64,000 nt of DNA from Moringa oleifera. Taxonomy: Eukaryota > Streptophyta > Magnoliopsida > Brassicales > Moringaceae. The first letter of the stretch is position 1. Every line of letters starts with the position of its first letter. The notes under the pieces were generated by a model. That model was not told the origin of the DNA and made no database searches. It worked only from the letters and a program-made list of their open reading frames with translations. Shown in pieces: positions 48,601 to 61,807 of this stretch. The translations under genes were made by a program, and so were the position numbers. The DNA is taken from the NCBI GenBank assembly GCA_021397835.1, contig JAJFZO010000094.1, positions 4,874,001 through 4,938,000 of the forward strand, read 5' to 3'.

Positions 48601-51027
48601 TGCTTTTTCTTAGTATTCTATCCGGCAAATGTGTACTTTACCTATGATTTCTCTTTTTCTTCTTTAATTTCTTATTTAAATTTAATCTAGTGCCTTGAGG
48701 AATTGGATTGAAGACCAAAATTCAAAATTTGCTGAAGAAGAAAAGGAAGCAAAAGAGATGGTCAATGCAGCAAGGGATAAGGTAACAATTTAACAAGGAA
48801 TGGCCATGCATCTTATGGACTTTGAAGTTATGTAGAATTGATGTTCTGTTGTATTGATTTTTTCTTTTCCATTTTTTTTAAGGAGAAACAATTGAAGCAG
48901 CAGTTACAGGATGAGTTGGCCATAGCTATTATTGCAAATAATGGTGCTCCTTTGACAATTTCTGACCATGATGCTATTGTTTCAAAAATAAAGAGTAAAG
49001 CAGCTGAAGCTCATGCTGAGATGCTGGAGGCAATGGACATGGTACCAAAAAGTATGTTGCGAGTTTTTAGTTTTGGTGGCTCATATGTTATCTGAAAATG
49101 TGTGCAAGGACACCTTTTCTTTCAAATGGTTTTTTAATTCATCAAAATCTATATGGAAATGCACTTACTTATGCTCATTGCAGCAGAAGGTTGAATGCCT
49201 CAACTCTCCAACTAGGCTGGTGAACATATTTTTGCATGTGTCTTTATGAATCTACTCCATGTGTTCTACGCAATACGTCTGTTTAGCCTTGCACTACCAT
49301 TTACTTCATGCTTTATAGAGACATAACAGATCAAGTTGTTTTATCATGTCTCCTTTGAATAATATAAACTGTCTTATGCCTGATCATGTGTTTGCATCAC
49401 TAACTGATTAAGTTTGGTAAGCTGACGTTCTACTGAATCATACATGCAAATCTTTGGGCACTAACTAGGTACTTGCATCTTGAAAATATGTTTTGACCAT
49501 GGTTTCTTAATCACTCTAGGGAGGCAAAGGTCTGACGCTGTTAGAACAGAGCCAATTCTTTTGGAAAATAATGGTCATGCTTTTTGGAGATTAAAAAGCT
49601 ACACGGGTGAACCAAATATTTTGCTTCAAGGTTAGGTTACATGCAGCATTTAATGTGTGGTGGATAATCGAGTTCAACAATTTAATCTTGTCATATTGGT
49701 CCTTAAATGAACAGATATGGGAGGCTGGGATGTTGACGCACCTAATGAAAAATGGTTTGCCTATGCTGCTGAACAGAAACAAGAAATCGAGAAGTACATC
49801 TCTTGTTTAAGGTCAGTGCATTTATTGATCTGCTTATAATGTGAATCCGATGGAACCTTTATGTTTCTGACTTTATTTAAGGTGTCTTTTATCTTTAGAG
49901 ATTTATGAAGGGAGTTTACCAAGGATATGATTAGCTATAATAATCAGAAAAACTTTTCATCACATATTTTGTAAATTTTTGTTTTACGAATCAATTCCAG
50001 AGAAGTATGAATAAAGTTGTAGGAAACTTATACATTTGGTATTGTTAGGGTATATATTTCCAAGTAACATGTTTACTGCAAGTTTTGATAGATACAGTAG
50101 GTTGGTGTATCTATCAATTGCAAATGTAACTTGTCTTCTCTCTACCACCCAAGAAGAAGGAAACTCCACGGCTATATTTAATTTTAAATCATTTTTGTGG
50201 TAACACCAAACAAAAATTAAGAGAAACGCTGGCTTTATGATGAGATTTCAACATGTGAAAGATCACTTTGACTTTGAGAAGCTAATTCATAGCTTTATAT
50301 GGATGCAAAATTATGTGACTATTAAATAAACAAACATAAGTTAAATCTTAATTTCTTTTTTTACACATTAAATTCAATTTAGCTCACATGTTAACTATGA
50401 TCTGTAACATAAAAGATTTTGCATTTTGCATTTGCTTTTTAAGTAAAAAAAGAAAAGGAAATTTCATTACTTTGTACTAGTGGTTACAATCGTGCTAATC
50501 AAAGTTTGTAGGGATAATGTACTATTCTTCTGCAAGTTCTTGGGAAAGTCACTGATGCTGCGTGTGAGGCAAGTTGCCATTATCATACAAGTAGTTTGGT
50601 ATATAACATGACAACCCACAATTTTGAAACCAGTTGAAATGGATCATAAGATGCTTATGGGTTGTGGGAGCTTTTGTATTAGAATATGGTTCATGGCTTG
50701 TCTTTTCATTAGATTCTTGGTTGGCATTCATGCATATTGTGTAAGCCATCAGATTTATCACAGCTAATTCATCCAGTTCGTGTCCAAAATATCACTTCAG
50801 ATATTTTTAACTAACAAAGTTGTAGAATCAGCTGGATATTTGTTTATCTTTATACATAACCTGCCGTATCTGTATGAATACCACAAGAATCTTTTTTTAT
50901 TAAGAATTTTTTTAATTTACATTCTGGTTTGCTTGTGGATATTGCTGTATGGTTTTGATTCCTCTCCTCCCTTCTTTGCAGAGGGAAAAGGCTTCGAGCC
51001 CAAAAATCATTGAAGCACCTTCAGTAG
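45659..51027 (+). CDS. zf-4CXXC_R1 (CDCA7-related) protein with DDT and WHIM-like regions
   Basis: Twelve exons join to 677 residues: 45659-45793, 46481-46578, 46683-46769, 46846-47014, 47106-47795, 48120-48262, 48350-48547, 48691-48781, 48883-49051, 49520-49630, 49715-49811 and 50982-51027. Residues 39-111 form the cysteine-rich domain, with cysteines at 43, 46, 57, 66, 71, 74, 94, 97, 101, 103 and 106 and motifs GKTCHQCRQKT and [16 protein letters not shown] Lys/Glu-rich linker follows (about 150-340). Then comes a DDT-like stretch with [24 protein letters not shown]-like part has [19 protein letters not shown], a coiled coil and [13 protein letters not shown]. The CDCA7 family helps the remodeller HELLS/DDM1 maintain DNA methylation. 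Plant members with DDT/WHIM form a separate class whose role is less known. The ATG at 45659 is the first in frame. Confidence 0.92.
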
Positions 51028-51794
51028 CAAGCATAGAAACAAGCTCATAGCAGGTCTCCATAGTAATTTGTCTTCAATTAGTAAACTTTCAAATTTATAG
51101 TATCTGATTATTTGGGAGTGATTCTCTTATGGGATTACATACAGGAAATAAAATGATTTGTTCAAATTGGGTAAAATAGATTTTCAATTAAGCCCCAAAG
51201 ATTTGTCTTTCTTTTCTTGGAACAGGCAAGAAGAGAGTCCAAGGACTTGGGTGCTACCAAGAAATGATCAGAGGACATAACTGCTGCTGAACACACATTG
51301 AAATGAACTTTTGTTGTTATCGATATATAACAATGTAAAGAATATCCCCAGGACTTTGCTTGTAATAATTTTGTTTAAGCACTAAGCACTCAGGCTGTTG
51401 TTGTATCTGAACATCACATAGTTTCTTTTAATGTGTTAGTGCTTTGATAACAAACTTATGTGTAGAACTTGAATTCTTTTGAAACTGATTTTTTTTTAAT
51501 TATTCAACAGGAATAATGTTATATAGGTATTAATAGTTGCATCTATTAACAAGAAAGACTGTAGTTTCCTTTTGGCATCTGTGGGCTCAGGGCTGGGTTT
51601 GGTTTATGGAAACCTAAAGAAAAGAAAAAAGTTTATTTTTTAAAGGTAATAATGTAATCCAAGTTTTGGCGGTTGAAAGTTGAAGTTGAGTTATTTGGTC
51701 ATCAAACTTCAGCCTCTCGTTCTTCAGACTAAAGATATACATACAGAGAGAGAGAGAGAGCGAAATAAGAGAGTAAGGTCTGTGGAGTCAGATA
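51028..51794. other. 3' UTR of the CDCA7-like gene and short promoter of the next gene
   Basis: The two genes run in the same direction, about 770 bp apart from stop to start. A short (AG)n tract at about 51745-51760 lies in the probable leader of the next gene. Confidence 0.6.
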
Positions 51795-54700
51795 ATGCAA
51801 ATGAAAGCAATATCAGCAGCACCAAGAGCAACCGTCGTTCACTCTCATCATGATCATCAACGTAGCCGACTGCGTCTGTGCAATCACCACCGTTGGTCCC
51901 TCTCCGTTTATTCCAATCCACCACTACCACCTCATCTCCATCTCACACAGGCTATTTCTAAACCGAACCGTCTGAGGCTTGTGTTCATCGCCAGGGCTGC
52001 AGACTCAACCCAGCCTGCTTCATCGGTCTCTGCCGACAAACCCACTGTTCCTGATGATGAATTCTCTCTTGCTAAGGTATGGGTTTCGTTTTGCTTTGGT
52101 ATTATCACTGTTTGCATTGATTTTGCTTTAGTTATTAACCATTGGTTGGCTTTTTAGAGTAACTGGTGGCTCAGTGTAAACCCCCTCAAGATGAGTTGAG
52201 AAAAGTTTTGTTTATTTATTTGGTTATACGTGAGATATGCAGTCCTTAAACTGATTGAGAGAAATGATCCTGTGTAGTCTTATATGTGTTAAACTTCTGC
52301 AATTTGGTTGCTCTGTGTGTGTATGTGTTCAGGACTATTGAATTTAAATTTACATCCCATAGAAAATGAAAAATGGAAAGGAAAATCGCTAGAATAGAAG
52401 GCACTCAAAGGAATTATAAAATATTCCTGAATAACATCTTGAAACAATAATAAAGACCTTGCTGCTTTGCTATGTCAGCACTTACCTGAATTATGAAATT
52501 GGGTCGATTTGTCTCTTTATTAGACTGAAGGCAAGATGCTGACAGCTATTGAGGTTTTCTATTTTCCTTCATATATGTTTAGCAATGTCATTATGGAGTT
52601 CATATAACTTCAATAAGAGGTGTGTAAGCACAGGGCAGTCCCTCAAAATTAAACAGACAGTGATGCAATGACGTGGATAGAGGAAACAAAATCAACATAT
52701 GTATGTAAATTTTATCTTCCCAGATGAGAACACTAGTAATATGCAAGTAATGCCCTAAACGTATATCAACATGTCAGGATAGACAAGTACAATAAGACCT
52801 TTGAAATACATTTTTGGAAATAAGTGCGTGCCTCAGAATTATGGTTTTCACACTTCAAAGGTCCCTGGATAAAGCAAATCGATACCCATTCACCAATTTT
52901 ATGTTACATTAAAAGGGTGGATCACGGAATGAGTACTCAAGTTAGGTGATTGTGTTACTTTGTCATGAAAAGTTCATAATTAAACAATAATTGTTGGGCC
53001 AGTAAAATTGTTTTTTAGTCATTTGATGGCTTTCTTTCTCTTCCCTTGAAATTTTTGGCTGTCGGCTGAGCTATTATTTGGTTTGAGCAACCTGCTTCAC
53101 AAGGTTTTTCTCTTGATATTATGGCACTATAATACACGACTATAAGAACAATGTAATTAAAAGACTTGAATTACATATTCTTCTAACCCTTTCGATGCTA
53201 GATGCTATACCAAACTTTTGTCTTTATTTAACTTTGGTGTCTATTTTAAATCAATGATGACAACCGGAATTAATGAAAAAATCAAATCACATGTTCAGTG
53301 TCCAATAAAGAGACAGAATATTTTCAATTTGTTTCTGCCTTGACATTGATCTAACTCTGCTTCTCTTGTACGTGCTCTAACTTGGCCATACTGTTTATAG
53401 TCGAACTAGTTCCTTGTCGCACATTTTCTGCTTATTGATGAATAATGTTATGCAGTTTACTGCATGCAGGTTTCATTTGGTGTCATTGGATTCAGTGTTG
53501 GAATTTCACTGCTCTCGTGAGTCTTTTAACTAACCTTTCACTCTAAACTATATTTACATTTCATGCTCAATGTGTGTGATGTACAGGTATGGTTTTGGGG
53601 CATATTTTAATATCCTTCCTGGATCTGAATGGTCAGCAATCATGCTAACATATGGATTCCCTCTTGCAATAATTGGAATGGCTTTGAAGGTATCTATTCT
53701 CTTGCTTGCGACTGGAACTGAAATGGATATCTGAAAATCTATTGCTTTTAGTTATAATGGCAATGGACAAATCTTGCTTTTCTCACAATCAAGCATAGCC
53801 TTCCAATTATTTTGCAGTATGCGGAACTCAAACCAGTGCCTTGCTTGACTTATTCAGATGCTCATATTTTGAGGGAAACATGTGCCACTCCAATCCTTAA
53901 ACAGGTATTTTGATTATTCTGCCTCTCTTATTCACTCACAGGATGTGTCTCAGCAATTATGTTTTCTCATGAATTCACTGATTAATCTACGTCATCTAAT
54001 TAGTTGGACTTCTATGGTAGTAGCTCCTTAACTTTTGGGCTTATATAATCACCCAAAGAAATTTGCTACCTGGCCGTTTTTTAATTAAGCATAATGTTGC
54101 ATTTCCACAGCTTAATGGTTGGTATTAAGTCTACAAACTTCGCAATTTATTAAAAATATCACCACATCATCCATGGTCTCTCATCTTTGAAAATGTGGAG
54201 AATTTGGTACTATTAAATGAATTTGAGTCTTGAAAATCTGTAAAAAGATGTGGAAACAGAGGAACATGGCTTCACCTAATGAAGTTTCATTGAAATCTTT
54301 TTGGAATGTGACTCTTCCTTTCTTTCCATTTCTTTAATACTTGATTCTTTTGATATTCATAATTGCAATCATTTCATCTCAAGCTTTCTGGAAAAGTACC
54401 TAATAGTTATCTTCAAATCTGAGCATAGTTGTTTCTTTATTTGTCTGATGCTGCTTTTCTTCTTCATTTGGGCCTAAAGTAAAATATAAAATTTAATGTT
54501 ATAAATACTTTAAAGGAAGGACAGAAACAAAACAAGGTGGACTAGCAAACAATGTGCACAATGCCTAGTCAACTGTGGCAACACATATTACTATCCCATG
54601 ATCCTGACATGCTGTACACTGGCTACTTCTGAATTGTGTGAGACAATATGTGTTAGCCATCTTCGAAAAGAGAAAAAGTGACTATGAAGTAATTATTTAT

Positions 54701-57288
54701 TCGTGTGCCTTGTGTTCATCAATGATCAAGAAATCACAAACGCATAAAACTGTCCCTTCAATTATCTGTTTCTAACACTTTGGTTTTGTTGCTAAAAAAA
54801 AAGGGTCATATCCTTTTTGCTGTTTCTTTGGGATAAGTTCTCTCAGGTTGAGCTGATTGGATCAGTCAGTTTGATTGTAATGGCTGGAGTCAAGCTTTTT
54901 CATGTGACTATAATGATATAATTGGTATTCTAATGATAAGATACAACTAGTTGACTAAGACTGAGTGTAGTGACAACTGAATTGAGTGTACCAGAGCCGA
55001 TCAGTTTCAGTGTTCTAAACTAGGGTGCTTGAAACATTTCACTTACCATTTAAATTGATTTGAAAACGTTACTGTTTAGCTGTTGAAATTTAGTTTGATG
55101 TTCAGGTTAGAAATGGCATACCAGGGGTGTCTTTTGGTGTGAGAGAGTGGAGGGATGCAGTGGATCAACAGATTTGGTGTGTCTCTTACTATCTCTTCTT
55201 CTGACCTCAACCCCCATTGTCAGTGAATCAGTTGTAGATATAATTTAAATAGAAACATCATGTTGAATATACGCAGTCAAGATACTGTCCTCTTAAGGTC
55301 CACATTAGCAAGATGAGTTCATCTTCTCTTGACGATCCTTTTGCAAACTATCCTACAGCATTTAGCTGTCTCATGTAACTCAAATAAGCCTTTAGTAAAT
55401 CATGTTCAACTCTCATATATGATCGTGATGTATCTAACAGTAACAATTATATTTGAAGAGGATGCATATTGTGGACTATCTGCCTTTCTTTCCTGAGTAA
55501 TTTAGAATCTGGAATGACTGTTATAGCTTTAATAGGTAAGAAGTGATGTCACAAGATACCGTTATGGAGATGAGCAGCATTTGGACGAGGCACTGAAGCG
55601 AATTTTCCAGTATGGTCTGGTAAGTCTTCAACATATTCTATTTCAGATAGTTCTTTCAGACATGCAATCCGACTCTCCACGCACCCAACAAAGAAAAAAA
55701 AAAGTATAAAAGACTGAGGTGAAAACTTTGTTCATGAGACTCTTTTTATCGTTGTTTATTGCTCTGAAAAAAAGGAGGAAAAGAAGTCTAGCACCTTTGC
55801 TTCATCCTGCTTCCCACCTCCCTTTCTAGAAAATTAGAATCCAAATCCATGGTCGAAGGGAGGCATAGCATTATATCTTCAAGCCATAGTTGAAGTATGA
55901 AGGGATACTGAATTAAAATTATTGTCCAATATTTCATTTGAGAAAACATTCCGATATTCTGATTAAAAAAAAAAGAGAGTGAGAACATTCTGTTATATTG
56001 TCTACATGATTGGTAATGTAAATTAGCTTTTTTATATTGAAGTAGGTGACCCTGTTCAGAAATGGAGGATATAAGAAATCAATATTTTCATGGCATCCAT
56101 GTTATGCAGGTGAACTGTATACCACGGCTTACATTTTATGTGACTAATAGCAATTAACAGCTCGTGTTGTGTTTGGTACTAAAATTCTTGTAGAATAATG
56201 ATTTTCAGACAAAAATGACATGGCTCCTTTCAGTTGCAAAATATTTCTCTTAATTTGAATCCTTTCCCTCGATACTTTTACTCGAATGCCTCTAATGTTT
56301 GCTGTCCATTTCAGGGTGGAGGAATCCCAAGGAGAAGTGCACCAATCCTACAAATGATTCGTGAAGAGGTATGCATCTCTAACTTGGATTGAATGTGAAA
56401 GCAGTAACTTCGTTTTCATATGACAAACTGAACTGTCTGAATGACTACATTTTGTCTTCTGGTGGTAATCATATTAATTCAAGAGCATGATTGTTGTATA
56501 TAATTGTCCTATATGAATTCAAACTTTGGTAAACTTCTTTAGGACATCCCCTTGCCTCCTTGCCCCGAAACAAAAAGCGTGAAGACCAATACCCACACAC
56601 ATACCCCATATGCAAGAGATGTCTAATAATACAATGCACACTGATCAAATTTCACCCTTTATTTTGCAGAAGTGATTTGGAGACTTAAATTGTGTGAGGT
56701 CCTCAAGTTTAATGTTTCATATGATAGTACTTCTAACAATTTGAACTGTTGGCTTGACTTATATACTTTTGTGTAAATGTTCTCATTGGTTCTTATGCTT
56801 TGTGATGACGAATCCTGTTACTGCTGTCTTATTTTTGCTACCATGTTGTAGGTTACGGATGATGGTAAATACTGTCTAGTCCTAGTGTTTGAAGCCAAGG
56901 CATTGCAGCTGTCAGATTTTGAGAAAAGACAGGTAAACTAACAAGATGCGCTCTAAGCTTCTTTCTTCTCTTTTTCCCTACTCGGGTAAATTTAGTATTT
57001 AAGGAATTTATGAAAATTACCTTCATTATTCTCTCTATGGGGCAATGTTGACTGCTTGCTGATATTTGGAGTTCCAAAATGGTTTCTAGGCTAAGTTCAC
57101 TTCATTCTTTGGACCTGGGATAACAGTTGACATTGGTGAGTTATATATCCACATGCTTCTATCTGTGTTATAAGTTAAAGATTTGCTTATGTTAAATGAA
57201 ACTTCTGGGTTCAGGGATGGGAAAGAGTGAAAATCTATACGAAGTTCGACTTATCTCCAACACAACCTCTGGTGCATCAACTTCATGA
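51795..57288 (+). CDS. plastid-targeted DUF2854-type membrane protein
   Basis: Nine exons join to 285 residues: 51795-52076, 53470-53516, 53587-53689, 53818-53904, 55536-55619, 56315-56368, 56852-56932, 57090-57135 and 57215-57288. Residues 1 to about 70 are rich in Ser, Arg and His and poor in acidic residues, as expected of a chloroplast transit peptide. Then comes a hydrophobic hairpin with VSFGVIGFSVGISLLSYGFG and MLTYGFPLAIIGMALKYAEL, and a soluble part with VRSDVTRYRYGDEQHLDEAL and DFEKRQAKFTSFFGPGI. This layout matches the DUF2854 family shared by cyanobacteria and plants, presumably in thylakoid or envelope membrane. The biochemical function is not known to me. The stop is a TGA at 57286. 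A possible extra exon at 55106-55176 would break the frame and was left out. Confidence 0.8.
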
Positions 57289-59040
57289 AGTTCATCTGGT
57301 CATATCCTTCCCATTGTTCCCACTAAACATTTGGTATATGCTTAATTGTAAGAAATGCTTTAGTTAATCAATATAGAATTTTAAACCCATAGAAAAGATT
57401 GAAATTGCTGGTCTGTACATCCTAAGATTTCTTTACTTCATCATGCATGACACACATATTATCCCAGTATAAGCAAGGTAGCTTTCTTTTCTTCTTCCCC
57501 TTTGTACAATTTGAAAGGGATGAATTGAATCTAGGGTTTTTGTTTGATAATGTGTACATGACCTCTGAGCTATGGCTATGGCCTAATAAAAAGTGGTTCT
57601 GGGTCATCTGTCCTCTTGTAGATAAGTGCCTCAAGAAAGAATTCATGAAATGATGGATACTGATTACTTGAAGCAAAAGGCAGGGAAGCTACTCAGATGA
57701 GCTTGTTAATTCAACCTGATAGCATGGTATAGGTTACCTCCGTTCTTCCTAAAGTCTATAGCCTGGTGGAAAAGGATAGGAAAGTTGGACAGAGGTGTCT
57801 CTTCTTCATCATTTTTTTTTTTTCACATTTTCTGCCAAACAGAAATTTTCTGAGAAAGATTCCAAAAAAAGTATTATTAGTTGATTTGTGTCCAAGTCGG
57901 AGAGCATGCATGTGTGTGTTTGGGAGAAGGGAAAATGTAATAAATGAAGACTTAAAGCACCCGCATTTATTTGCCTTCTCTTGGATGTGATTGTTTATGA
58001 AATTAATTAGCAAATAATTGTTAAAGATATAATTTTTCCTTTTGAATTTGCACAAGTTAATAATAAAAATTCATTAATTGAAAAGATATAACATCATGTT
58101 TTTAATATTAATATGTTTTTATAATTTTAAATAAATATTATTTTAAACTCTAAGTTTTATGTTTTTTTACTCAGATTTTGATTTTTAAAATATTTTTAAA
58201 TAAAATTTTATCTATTGATTATATTTAAATTGAACTTTGATAAAAATAATTATAAAAAATTACTCACATAAATTTTAAATTTTATTTTTCTTTTATCTTT
58301 CAAATTAGTATAATTTTTTAGTAAAATATTTTTTATGAATTTTAAAAACTTTTGCTAATTTAATTCTTTTAAAAAATATATTTTCAGTAATAAAAAATTG
58401 ATTTTTTTATAGTGGTACATGAAATACTTTTTTACATCTACAAAAAATTTTAAATTTTATTTTAATGAAGAGAAAAAAAACTTAAGGTTTAAATGATATT
58501 TACTTCATAATTTTTTATAAAAATTAGTGTTATTTATTAATTATATTTAAAAATTTATATTTATATAAATTTATAAATTAAAATTTATAAAATTAGAGAT
58601 TAAAATTTTAGTATTTTATTGATATAAAATTTTTGTTCAATAAATTTAGTGAATTTTAAAGTGTTCATAATTTTGAACATATGAAATGATTATATATTTA
58701 CAAAAATTAATTTATTATATTTTTATTTATTCATTTTATAAAATATGAATATTGAAAGATATATAACAATACAAATTTATTATTTATTATTTCTTTGATA
58801 ATAAAAATTATTTTTAATATATGCATAAAGTTTTAAGAATATAAAAATTGACAAAATATGAAAATTTTATGTTGGAATTTTTTGTAAATTTTAATGTAAA
58901 AATTAATTTATAAATTTTTTAATATAATCAATTTTAAAATAATTTTTGGTTATTTTTGAATTACTACATTTATTTAAAAAATTAAAATAAATTTTCAAAA
59001 TGAAATTTGAAATTTTTTCAGATAATATTTAAATTGGATC
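57289..59040. other. 3' flank of the DUF2854 gene and A+T-rich spacer
   Basis: The first 600 bp are moderately A+T-rich and probably include the 3' untranslated region. From about 58010 to 59040 the sequence is nearly pure A+T with no coding signal. Confidence 0.7.
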
Positions 59041-59394
59041 AATTCTTACAGGCGTTTGTGCGCGTGAGAGAAAGAGTGTGTGGAGGACCTTTCCGTTTCA
59101 AAGGCACAAACAAAAAGCATGCACGTGAACTCAAAAGCTGTCCACCCATTTTTCTTCACAACAAAACGTAACATCACTGCTTACAAGTTACAATCAAAAG
59201 CTACAAAAGAGAAACCCACCACCATGGATGAATGCTCCCTTTCACCTCTGTCCATTCATGATTAGCCTCATTTCTCTCCATCACAGAAAGAGAGAGAACA
59301 AGGACAATCTATCTATCCATGCCCACTAACTCAAAATTTCTTTTCTATCATCTTCATCATTAATCTCCCCATTTTAGCACCCTCTAAGTCTAAG

Positions 59395-59664
59395 ATGAAG
59401 AAGAAAGATATTCTTCTTTCTTGGTTTGTGTTTCTCTCTCTGCTTTTTTATCATCCATGACAGGCACCCACCTTGCCTGCTGCACCTGCAACTCTTCCTT
59501 TGCTCATGATCTTCTTTTTTACTCTCTTTTGCTTCTCCTTTCTCTTCTTTACCTTTCACTTTTATCTGCAACTCAGCAAAACCAACACCCACATCAACAT
59601 CATGCTTGGTTGTGTGTTTATGAGCAATTCCCTTATCTTATTTTTCTCAATCAGGGGATGCTGA
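59395..59664 (+). other. possible small secreted or membrane peptide gene, interrupted
   Basis: After a leader-like pyrimidine- and AC-rich stretch (about 59280-59390) an ATG at 59395 encodes MKKKDILLSWFVFLSLLFYH, which looks like a signal peptide, and then meets a TGA. The same frame continues without a stop through QAPTLPAAPATLPLLM and a hydrophobic stretch to a TGA after FFSIRGC. I do not recognise the family. It may be a small-peptide gene with a nonsense change, a gene with an intron I cannot place, or chance. Confidence 0.25.
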
Positions 59665-59759
59665 GTCATTGCTTTCGAAATAAAGTTGTTCCCATCAAAT
59701 GTAGAAATCCAGTTGAAAATTTAATGTTAGTGGTGTACTTTTGACATTATTGGAGGTAC

Positions 59760-61800
59760 CAGCATAGGCATTAATGTTTTACCAGACTAGTCCCAAAGGG
59801 TAATGTACTGTCTTACAATCTTCTATTTGTCATAATTTGATAAGAAAAAGTAAAATTCAAATAAAATTTTCCATCTTACTTTGATGACAGATCAGATGAA
59901 GATATCTAACATATGAGGATACACAAAAATAAAAGCTTGGTATTCCTTACTAAGCCAAGAAAATATGACATCCAAAAGAAATTAGGTAAATTGAATTTCT
60001 TTGGTTTGATATGTAAGAATCTGCATTTTCTAGTCCATCTGCTCTTCTTTTTTTTTTTTTTTGGCTAAGTATTCCTAATCATCTTCATTAGCACCTGATG
60101 GTTTTAGCTGCATTTTCTTATTCTTACTCATGTTTCATATCTCTTCATGTAGGATATGCGATGGACAGTAATTTAAGAGACACAATGTTTGATTATGGGT
60201 AAAGTATATCATCTAGAGCTATGTGTCATACATGCCTTTGAAAAGGTAGAGCTACAGACTACTAAGGGACATGTCTTTCAAAACAAAGAAATCTACCTGA
60301 ATAGTGGCCTACACTGGCAACAGGTAACTGCTTCTCTACAGGTACTATACTGAGAATACCCATGCACCATGCAACATTACCTCAAATCTGTGGGGCAGGG
60401 ACCTATCATATTCTCCAAACAGTTGCAGATAAACCACATGGAACCAAGGTTGAGCAGCTCTCCCTTATCATAGAGTTTGCATGGTACCATAATTTAGTGT
60501 AATGCCCTGAAACACATGGCTCTTTTTTCCAAATAGAATAAAGAATGAAAAGATAAAGGCAGTGAAATGGCATTTTCACTGAGAATCCCAAGAAAAGAAG
60601 AAAGGAGTTGGAAAGAAGATGATCCCTTTTTAAGATATGCATTGAAGCATCTTCAGTGGCTCCACATACAACAAAGACAAGAACAAAAAGAACACTAGCA
60701 TGATCCAAAGAGAGATTAAAGGAAAAAGTTTGATAGCTTTCGTTTTGGGATTGTTCATGCCATCTAGTTTCGAACCATCTCCAAAAAGGTCTTGAGACTT
60801 GTACATTCCTCCCTTTTTCTTTTTCTTTTTTTTTCTTTTTGGGGTTTTTTTGGGGTTTGGTCCCTGAAGAAAAGGCTCTGCTACCAAAATTAACTGTTTT
60901 CTTACAAGAACAAGCATGTAGTGGAGAGGAGACAACTTGCAGAAAACATCTTAGGCTTCTCTTGGATTTTATAAACACTGAAGGAATATTGCACCCAGGT
61001 AACTTAGAGGGCTGATTGATCAGTCAGTCTCCCATCTTGGAAGAGCAGAGGAAGTAAAACAGGCCACTAGGGGTAAAACAGCTTGGTTGATTTTGGAGCA
61101 CATGTGGACTTGGACCACATGTGCCCCCCACTAAGGCTAAAAGGGACCAACTGATCTGTTAGTCCCCCACTTTGGAAGGCCACAGCCTAAATTATATGGC
61201 ACCAATAGGCAAATCCTGACTAACCGATCTTGGGAAACACGCCATGTACTAGAGACAGAAAAGAAAAGAAGAGAACAGACATGCAACACTAGTTGCAACA
61301 TAAGCAAAAATATCAGTTTCCATTTTTCTGATTCTTTAGTTGTGTTTTCTAAGTACTAGGAAAATCTTGAAATTCAATGAACCATCAGCAGATCAAGTGC
61401 AAGCAGATAGCAAGCAATGCATGTCTTTGATGCCTCACAATTAGTTGGTTGCCTATATGAAAGTTACAAAATATGAAAATTTGGATTTGGGTTTGTTCTT
61501 GCTGGATTGAACTAAATTTGGTATCTGAATTCAGGGAGATTACTCTATAACAGCAGATTCAGCCAAGTATGCAATCAAAGCATCCCAATTATATGAAATA
61601 TGATAAGTTTGTAACCAGCACTAAGAAAGCTCAAAACTCTTCGTCTTGTCCATTTTACTGATCAAAGGGGTCCCATATTCACTGTACCATGATTAGTTAA
61701 TGATGTTCACCTCTTTACAGAACGCTCTTAATTTAAATGATTTCTGGGTACTTACCATTGCTTTTATAGGTCTTAACATGTTGAAGTTTTAATCTAAACA
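59760..61800. other. non-coding DNA downstream of the remorin-like gene
   Basis: Two kilobases in which the C-terminal exons of a remorin gene would be expected on the minus strand, but none was found. A minus-strand frame of 190 codons (60406-60978) has a scrambled, Ser/Phe/Lys-rich composition and no domain, and I take it to be chance. A perfect inverted repeat lies at 61098-61124. Confidence 0.55.
61098..61124. repeat. perfect inverted repeat with twin CACATGTG palindromes
   Basis: The arms GCACATGTGG and CCACATGTGC flank a 7-bp loop. Each arm contains the self-complementary CACATGTG, an E-box type site for bHLH factors. The segment could form a hairpin or a double binding site. Confidence 0.85.
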
Positions 61801-61807
61801 AAAAGAC

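Noticed and set aside
51795..57288. Assignment of the plastid membrane protein to LPA3 or HHL1
   Set aside because: The remembered sequences of those proteins do not show the YGFPLAIIGMALK hairpin and DVTRYRYG block; DUF2854 fits better.
60406..60978. Minus-strand open frame of 190 codons
   Set aside because: No domain, biased Lys/Ser/Phe composition produced by homopolymer-like pyrimidine tracts, no start context, and no splice-supported partner; judged a chance frame.
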